This document shows positions 51,601-60,600 of a DNA stretch of 64,000 bases, piece after piece. Every line of letters begins with the position of its first letter. Position 1 is the stretch's first letter. The stretch is from positions 36,253,235 through 36,317,234 of the forward strand of contig OV121087.1 in NCBI GenBank assembly GCA_921293015.1, written 5' to 3'. Below the pieces are notes generated by a model. It made no database searches and had not been told where the DNA came from. It saw nothing but the letters and a program-made list of their open reading frames with translations. The position numbers were made by a program, and so were the translations under genes. This stretch comes from Phorcus lineatus (taxonomy: Eukaryota > Mollusca > Gastropoda > Trochida > Trochidae).

Positions 51601-54600
51601 ACATGAAGTCTATCAAACTACATTGTTATTCAAAGTGAATAAGATTTCCATTGTCCTTGTTCTTGATATAAAAATGTCAGCATGAAATTGTTACATCTAT
51701 TGAATATATATGGTTTGAACTGTTAATGTTGTAGGACGGTGACACTCCATTGTTGCGAGCGGTACGAAGCCGCAATGAGGAAATTGTGAAGCTGCTGTTG
51801 CACAAGGGATCCAAGGTGTCCGCTACTGACAAGGTATTTTCTATAATTTTGTATCTCTTGTCATGTTACTTGTTATATAACTAGGAAGTGTTTAAGCAAA
51901 TGACAGAAGAAGATTGATATTCATAGCAACATTATTTACTCGTATTTTGTTATTTACTTCCCAGCGAGGAGATACAGCACTGCACATTGCTATCAGGGCT
52001 CGAAGCAAGAGAATCACGGAATTGTTGCTGCGGAACCCTCGTAATGGCCGCCTCCTGTACCGCGCCAACAAGACGGGTGAAACGCCCTACAACATGGACA
52101 CTTACCATCAGCGCGGAATCCTTACACAGATCCTGGGACAGAGTGAGTTCAGTTCTTTCTGTGTGCAACTTCCTTGAAAGGCATGATTCATGCTAATCTC
52201 CATCATTGGACTAGCTTAAAGTCTTGATTGGTGCTGTGAGGGTAGGCGTGAGACCCCGCAGATATTTCTTCAGACTATCTAGTTCAGCAACAGCTGGCTA
52301 TCAAACAGCTTGCACATATAAATTAAGAAATTACAGTAAGGCTTAAGCCAGTGATGGCGCAATATAGAACTTGGATGGGACATTTTTTTATGTCCAGTTT
52401 GAGATTTTATGATATGTTTGTTGTAACTAAAATATGGTGAGTAAACATCGAAAAATTTACTCAACAATTGAGAATGTCATGAATCTTGCCTTTTTCATCC
52501 CCGAAAACTCTTTGAAATATGAACAATTTCATGTGCTAGATGCCAGGGCTTAGATATAGGCATGACCAATCCATCCATGTATCTGAGTATCTAAACTATG
52601 TTGAAGTCAAATATTTTATGTTGAAACTTTCCATTAATGTTTTCTCTAGAACCATGTCTGTTGCTTTATTTATGTTTTTTTATATATATACAGTTCACAG
52701 TTCAAACAATGCTGATCATATTTATTTCAAAGTTCCGATCTCTTTACCATCTACGTCTTGAAAAAACTCATTTGAAAATTCAAGTTTATATGCCTCGATC
52801 TCCCATTTCCTCCAGGAAACCTTAATGCTACTGATGCGGAGAACCTGTTGGGCTATGAGATATACAGCAGCGCGCTGGCCGACATCCTGAGTGAGCCAGG
52901 CCTCGTCACTCCCATCACTGTCGGCCTGTATGCAAAGTGGGGCAGTGGCAAGTCTTTTCTCCTCGGCAAACTCAAGAGTAAGATTTGAGAGAGTTCATAA
53001 ACAGTCTTTGTGTGATCTTATGCTACATCTAGTGATCTCATGTTAACTCTTTGTCATGCTAGATAAATTAGGCTTGGTTTATGATTAAAATATATGGTTA
53101 AAAATCCCGGACAGATAGTGATGTAACCTGTACTGGGGCCATTACCCCCTAATTTTCAGAAATGATCTCCATAATTTTTTCTGGTGTGATATCTATATTT
53201 TGCTACATGTATTCAATTTGTGAACTTTCCTATACTTGTTCATAGTTCTTTTCTTACATTACGTTTCTTAAATTACGTACATCTTACATGATATTTGTTG
53301 TCAGTAGTTAGTGTTAGACCTGCTATTATTGGCCTGAAGGGTACTTTGAATGCTTTCTAAAAATGTTATTATTAATCTCAGTGTACCAAATTTTTACAAA
53401 CGTGACAGTTCATAACAGTGAATATTTAAATATTGAACAGTAAATATACCTGAGTTTACAAAAAAACATTGTAAAAAGGAGTGATATATATGTTTTTTTT
53501 CCAATATGCAGTCAACACAAGAACATGTTTTTATTTCAGGTGAGATGAAATCCTTCACGATGCAGAACGTACAAGAACCATTTGCCTTCACATGGGTCAT
53601 ATTCCTAACCCTCTTCATCATCAACGCCATCATTGGCGAGGTGCTCGGTCTCACTGTCCGCTTTGAGGTCGGACTTGGTGTCGGAATTGGTCTCTTCCCT
53701 ATCGAGTATGGATTCCTGGGTAGGTAGATTCAGATCTTTCTTTTTGGACTTAAAAAAAGAGAGAACAGTTTATTGGCCTGTGTGAAAAAGATTAAACCAT
53801 CTAATTTGATGCACGTTCTTTGTAAAAAAAACCAAATTTTTTCAAGGTGTTTACTTTCTTGTTCATTCGAATCTAGAGTGTTCCTCATTATTTCAAAACA
53901 TTGACAAATCTATTTCATATGCTATTAAAATTACACTGAAAAGTACAAAGATTGATAAATGGATTTTTAACATATTTTGAATACATTTCTCATCGCTGAA
54001 AATAGCCATATAACCATGGGCCTAGAATTTCGAAGCTCTCTTGGTGCTAAGATAATCGTAAATACTAGTGGTGTAACGATTCGATAGTATCAATGTTTGC
54101 ATCGTCTACGACAAGGTCGTGACAATTTGGAATCTAAGAAATAACATTACTGTTCTATGTCCTATCTATAGTTCTTTCATAAACTGTAGAGAATCGGGAT
54201 ACGTATTGTATTGCAACCACTGTATCGTGATGATAATCGTCTCGCAGGTTTCTTGGCAATAATTCCATGATATATCGTCTCGCCTAATAAAACTAGAATC
54301 GGGATATATCGTCTCGCCACTAAGGCCAAGATATACAGGTCTAGTAAATACCATATATTTACATTGGCTTAAGACAGTCTTAACACTAAGACAGCTTCGA
54401 AAATATGGGTCCTGTTATTCAGTGAGAGCTAAAAGTGTTATTACACAGTAAATACAAAATATTTATATAAATGTCCTAAGATATTGAATTTTAGAAGATT
54501 GAAATTACTGTCTTATGCAGTTTAAACTCTAAAGTTAAATTTTTGTATCATTTAAGCAATGCAAATGTTTAACACAATTATCATGTTTTAAACATAAAAT

Positions 54601-57600
54601 ATTGGAGTGTTTAAGTAAAATATTTCCTCTTCTTTGAGTGGCATTTTAGAAGTTGATATGATAAAGAAATAGAAAATGTATGCATTTACAACTTCCCTAT
54701 TGCAAAGAGATGCTAGATCTTTGCATTAAAGAAATCGTAAATCCATAAATTTCCTATTTCTTTAAATAATTCTTTCCTTAGAAATAATATCAATCTCCTG
54801 AATTTTCAGGGAACATAATTAAACTCTCTATTACTAGGGGGAAAAAAGTAAGTAACTCACCAATGTCAATAAAATGGTGAGGAAGGCCCTACTAGTTGAG
54901 TCTTGAAGATGTAGTTTCTATGGGATACACTTCTATGAAAAACATAAAGGGGGAATAGGAGCAGGAAAGAGTAGAAGTTAATTTAAAAGACAATGGGGCT
55001 ACTTCTTGAAGGAACACTTGATTTTGTTAGGAAAGATTTTGAAAGAAGTGTTATTTTTGCAGCCATCATGAACCTGTGTGCACAGCGGTACGACATGAAC
55101 TTTGCCGTGAGTATCAGTCAAGCGCTGGGAGCCAAACAAAGGATTCTCACCCTTCTTCTACAGACTCTGTTCTGTAACCAGAAGCGGAGGTCCCAGTCGG
55201 ACAAGGTCACCACCTCCATTTTCTCTGTTCGGTAAGAGTAATGATGAGATAAAGATCAGTCTGATTAAAATCGACCGTGTTCCGAGGAATAAAAGTTTTT
55301 AAATATTAACTCTAGCGTGATTCGAACATACAAGGGGCTGTCCTCTCCACAACGGTCTGAAAGCACCCTCCTTGCTTGCACCTTGAACGCACTTGGTAGA
55401 AGACGTTCGAAATCTGCTATAGTCAATATTTAAAAACTTTTATTCCTCGGTCGATTTTAATCAGACTGAGATAAAGATATAAATGACACACTTCCACTCC
55501 GTTAAAATTCTCCAGCACTTCAATTACTGCTGCTGTCTAGCTTTACCTGCCTGATATGGCATCTGGGACTTACCTCCACAAGCAGTTTTCTGATTTACTG
55601 CATTAAGGCAGAGGCACATTTTGAACAAAATATCCTGCGTAAACTCACACCAATAATATTTCAACCCAAGTGTTTGACTTTTATAGTGTTATAATCAGTT
55701 TGCACAGGACTACCACACCCAGTGGTGTGCATTCTTAGTTAATTCACAAAATGAAAGGAACTTTTTACAGTAAAGTTATTTAACTATGGTTGTTATTGTT
55801 TGAAATGTAAAATTACCAGTTTTACCTGATTTAACTTAGGTGTTAGAAAAGCCTGAAAAATGGTGTGGAATAGAGCAGGGCTTAATCATGTCATCGATGA
55901 CCTATAGAATATGTAATCTCAGCTCAAAGTCAAATATAGTTCTTGTTCGTTGGATGGGTTCAAGCACAAAGAAAACATAAGTCAAAATGAAAAAAGAGAT
56001 AATAAGGGTTAATAGAAAAGGTAACCCTATTTTACCTCAATAACTTTAAAAAAACTTAAGCCTGAATTACCTTTAAATGTTTTTCAAATCTTTTTATTCA
56101 GTTCAATTCGGCGGATGTACATCTGATGGCATACAAAGACACATCACATCAAACACTAGTTATATCTTTAATTTATATCTGTTTACAAATATCAAAATGA
56201 ACTAGTTTAGGTTATATATTCATCAGTATGTGCTGTTTTAACCAGAGTTTGATTGTTCAGGTTCCTATTTTCTGAGTGTACGAGACTGACGAGTGTGGGG
56301 GGAGAGAAGTCGCTGGCTGCTATGATCGCCACACTGTGTGAGGCTGTAGAGAACGAGTATGGGACTATACTCACCAGGCTGTACAGGGTCTTCAAGCCAC
56401 AGAGTGATCGTGAGTGCTGACATTTCTTTGAGAGGCATTTCAGATGTTGTAGAGATGAAGTGGGAAACCAATTACATTTTGTGCAATAAATAAGTTAAAT
56501 AGAGCAAGGTTCACCATCAGGGGCAATATTGATTGACGCAAGTCTCGAATTAAGCCTTTTGTAAACAAATGTTTTGGCTCATAAGTGTTACAGACAATAT
56601 GGACTTTTGCTGTTATTGGATGTCCTAAGTGATCGAACACTGCCGTTACCATGATACCCTTTCTAAATGGAAAAAAATGCCAAAAAATCACTAGAAAATC
56701 AGTAACTTCTTTTTTCTTTTTAAAGCATTGAACTATAAAGGTGGAAAATCGAAGCCTGGATTTGAGACACACTTGAGTCCAGGAGTTCCTTATACTGAAA
56801 AGAATTTAACCCTATTTTCCTTGCAGCTTCCAAGGGTCGATTCAAGTCCGTCTGCTGTATCCCGAACTTCATCCTTGTGATTGTGTTCCTGTTGATCCTG
56901 GCCATTGGTATCGGGATGGTGGTCGTCTACCGCATCTCGGAGAACACGGCCATCAATGCTGTCCTCATCACCTTCGCCTCCATCATCGGTCTCACCCTCA
57001 TCAGCAACCTCTTCACCATCGCCCACGCCATCATGGCTCTCATCATCTCACAGAAGAAACGTGTCCTGAGGTCTGCGGAACAGGTTGGTGTCAAGTTACA
57101 AGAAGTACCTTTATTTTTGTACTTAAGGAAAAGGGCGGCGCTAGATGACTTGTCTAGAGGCGGATATGATCGAGATAACAGCATGTGGATCCACTTAAGG
57201 ATGCCGGAACAGGGCCAACCAAAGTTGGGAAACTAAGGGAAAGGGAGAACCGTTCACAACACACACCGCAAAGAGTACCAGAATGATATTGTTACGTGTT
57301 TCAGAGTCGGTTGTCTGATGAAGGAGTCAGCCGACTCCGAAACATGTCACAATATCCATCTGGTATTCTTCGCAGATAGCTCCGTGTGTTGTGAACGGTT
57401 CTCCCTTTCTGTTATTTTTGTCCCCCGCCGCAACGCGGAACGGGGGACTATGAATTCAGCGGCGTCCGTACGTACGTACATACGTACGTCCGGATTCTTG
57501 TTAACGCGATAACTCATGAAGCCTAGCACCTAGAGTGTTCATATTTGGTGACAGCTTTCAATGGAGGAAGACTCAGACGCCAGTCGACTTTGGTGACCTT

Positions 57601-60600
57601 GACGTTATTTTCAAGGTCACCACTTCACCACGTAAGTCCGGAATCTTGTTAACGCGATAACTCATGAAGCTTAGCACCTAGAGGGTTTATATTTGGTGAC
57701 AGCCTTCAATGGAGGAAGACTCAGACGCCAGTCGACTTTGTTGACCTTGACGTCATTTTCAAGGTCACAACGACAAACTCGTGAAGCTTAGCACCTAAAG
57801 TGTTCATATTTGGTGACAGCTTTCAATGGAGGAAGATTAAAATGCCAGTCGACTTTGGTGACCTTGACGTCATTTTCAAGGTCACTATGACACTTTGACC
57901 ACTGTAATACATTGTTAACGCGATAATATTCATTATGCCAAATATCTCATAACGGCGGGGGACATTGCCATGCTAGTGGCAAACACTTGTTGTACTTGTT
58001 TTCTAAGCATAACCTTAACCTTGACCCAAACGGAGACTTGGACCCATGCCCTGTCACTGAGTCTGATCATTCGTTTGTTAGAATTCATCCCAGAATAATC
58101 TTTAGCCAATCACGAAAGTTTGACAATTTCTTTTGTTACTAAGTTGAAGGGCTTGATTTAAAGATTGAGCTCTGAATATATTTTGGAATGGCCTGTTTTC
58201 AGGCAGTTTGCAACCTAATATTATTCCTTTCCATGATGAATTGCAGGGGTCAGGTTACCAAATCTCAAACTTGCACCATGTGTAAATATACATAAAATCC
58301 AGTAAAATAATCATGATGAATAAAATAAAAAATATCAATTGCATTGGTTCAATAAACATTTGCATCTGTAACTTGCTAAGTCCTGTTATTTGGATACTAA
58401 AACTTTATAGTTTATAGTAAAGATGGTTTTGGAAGCTAAGGGTAAATATTTCTAAACATTAATGATAATGTGAACAACATATCAGCAAAGAGAGCTAAGG
58501 TTATTCCTTCCAGGAATAGTTCTGGGTCTTTATGTAGAGATTTAAGTCTTCAAATATATTTATTTCTGGAACAGATTGATGTGTTGAGGATGGATGGGTT
58601 CATGCAGCAGCTGAAGCTAGAGGTGGACATAATGTCACGGATGGTCAACTGTATGGACGCCTTCACACAGAAGCAGACCCGACTGGTGGTCATCGTGGAT
58701 GGACTGGACAGTTGTGAACAGGACAAGGTCCTCCAGGTACTGGCACATGTTCAGTTCAAGAGAAAACTAATTGAGACTACATAGCGGCATATGGCTGCAA
58801 TATTATGTAAGAGTTGTTAAGAAATAATTCACTCACTTACTGAAATTATGGCATATGTGGGTTAGCATTAGGCTGACAAAAAGTGGTGGTCACGTGGTCA
58901 ACACATATGTCATTGCATGTTGTCCGCTGGAGTTTGTATATGGAGTTGGAGTGCCCTAAGCATTTTACTCATTTAAGGGATTCAACCAAGGCGTAGTTTT
59001 ATACATTCTCTTCCCATAGAAGTAGCTCCATCATTTATTCCTACACAACCTCTGTTCTAAAACAAGCTCTTCCTGAACTTCGGGCAGTTTCCCCTGGAGG
59101 CAAAATATTTGGACATAAACAGGGTTTCCAGGTAATATTCATCTTTTTGTCTTAACCACCTATCAATATTCTACCCAAACCCATCCATATTGAATAAATG
59201 TTGACATATGTCGATCCTTGATCATGAATATTTGTCCTCAGGTTCTTGACACAGTGAAGTCTCTCTTCTCGGACGACAACTCTCCTTTCATAACGATCCT
59301 GGCGGTAGATCCACACATCATCATCAAGGGCATTGAGCAGAACTTGAGGTCAACGCTTCACGACACCAATGTTAATGGATTTGACTACCTGCGGAATGTG
59401 GTCCAGCTTCCCTTCTACCTGCAGAGTCAAGGGGTCAGAGTTCAGCGCCAGGAATCTATCGCACCGAGCACCTCTTCACACGAGAATCAGGCGGAGTCTC
59501 CAGGAAAACAGTACAAGGTATGTGAGATTCGTAGAACTCTTGTTCTTCTTCTAAAGCGCACATGCTTGCCAAACTAATACTTGAAAGAATGCAGATTGGG
59601 CATATTGTCATGTCTTGCAAAATAGTTTTTTATCCATAATTCTGAAACTTAACACATGCTTAGGATATAAGATTATGATGCTTTTCTCCCTTTTTCGAAA
59701 ATAATTGATGAATATTTTTATGGAATTCTGGCCCTTTTTTTAAAACGATCTACTTTAAGAATAATTATGTCAGTTATGTATTTCGACTCTCACTGGTCAA
59801 GCTAAAAAAAAGCGGATCCATCATGCAAGATGAGCAGTCTAGAAATGTGCAATGTGTCAAGGCATCCCTTACTCTTCTTTCAACACAAACGGAAGTTTAC
59901 ATCATTTACACCATATACCAAATTTGTAGTTTGCTTCAGGGAAATAAAAGAATTGTCATATATTCATATATTTATATTCATTCATTCATTCATTCATTAC
60001 AGCACCAAGACTCAATTCTATCGACATCAGGTGAAGCTAAATACAAGAAGAAAGCGAAGAGCACAAAGTTCGGAAGTCTGGGAGGATCTCAAGGAGGGGT
60101 CAACACGTCTTCGTTCGACCTATCCTCACAGGTGGTGAAGAACGACTACTTCAGCGATATCAACCCTCGCAGCATGAGGAGACTGATGAACATTGTCGCC
60201 GTCACTGGTACGAGCAAACAAACACTTTCATGATAACCATCACAGTGAAACCAGTCAGCCACTGCTTTCTTGTTAGACATTTGTTCACTTAAACTATCAC
60301 TATCTTATTTATTTTATTTATTCTTTATTATTTTATATGTGTTCAAAACTGTTACTGAAATATGATTTTCAGGTTATACAATTGGTTAATAGCAAGACAG
60401 AGGCAAAGCACTTTGACTTCACCATTGTTATTAAACTTGTCAATGTTAATAATATAATCCAAGTTTAATGACACAAAAAGACACCATCTCAAAATGAGTA
60501 TTCCCTTTTTAGCCCGACTGCTGCGAGCGTACAACATCGAGTTCAACTGGCACCGGCTGATGGCGTGGATCAACATCATCGAGCAGTGGCCGTATCGGGT

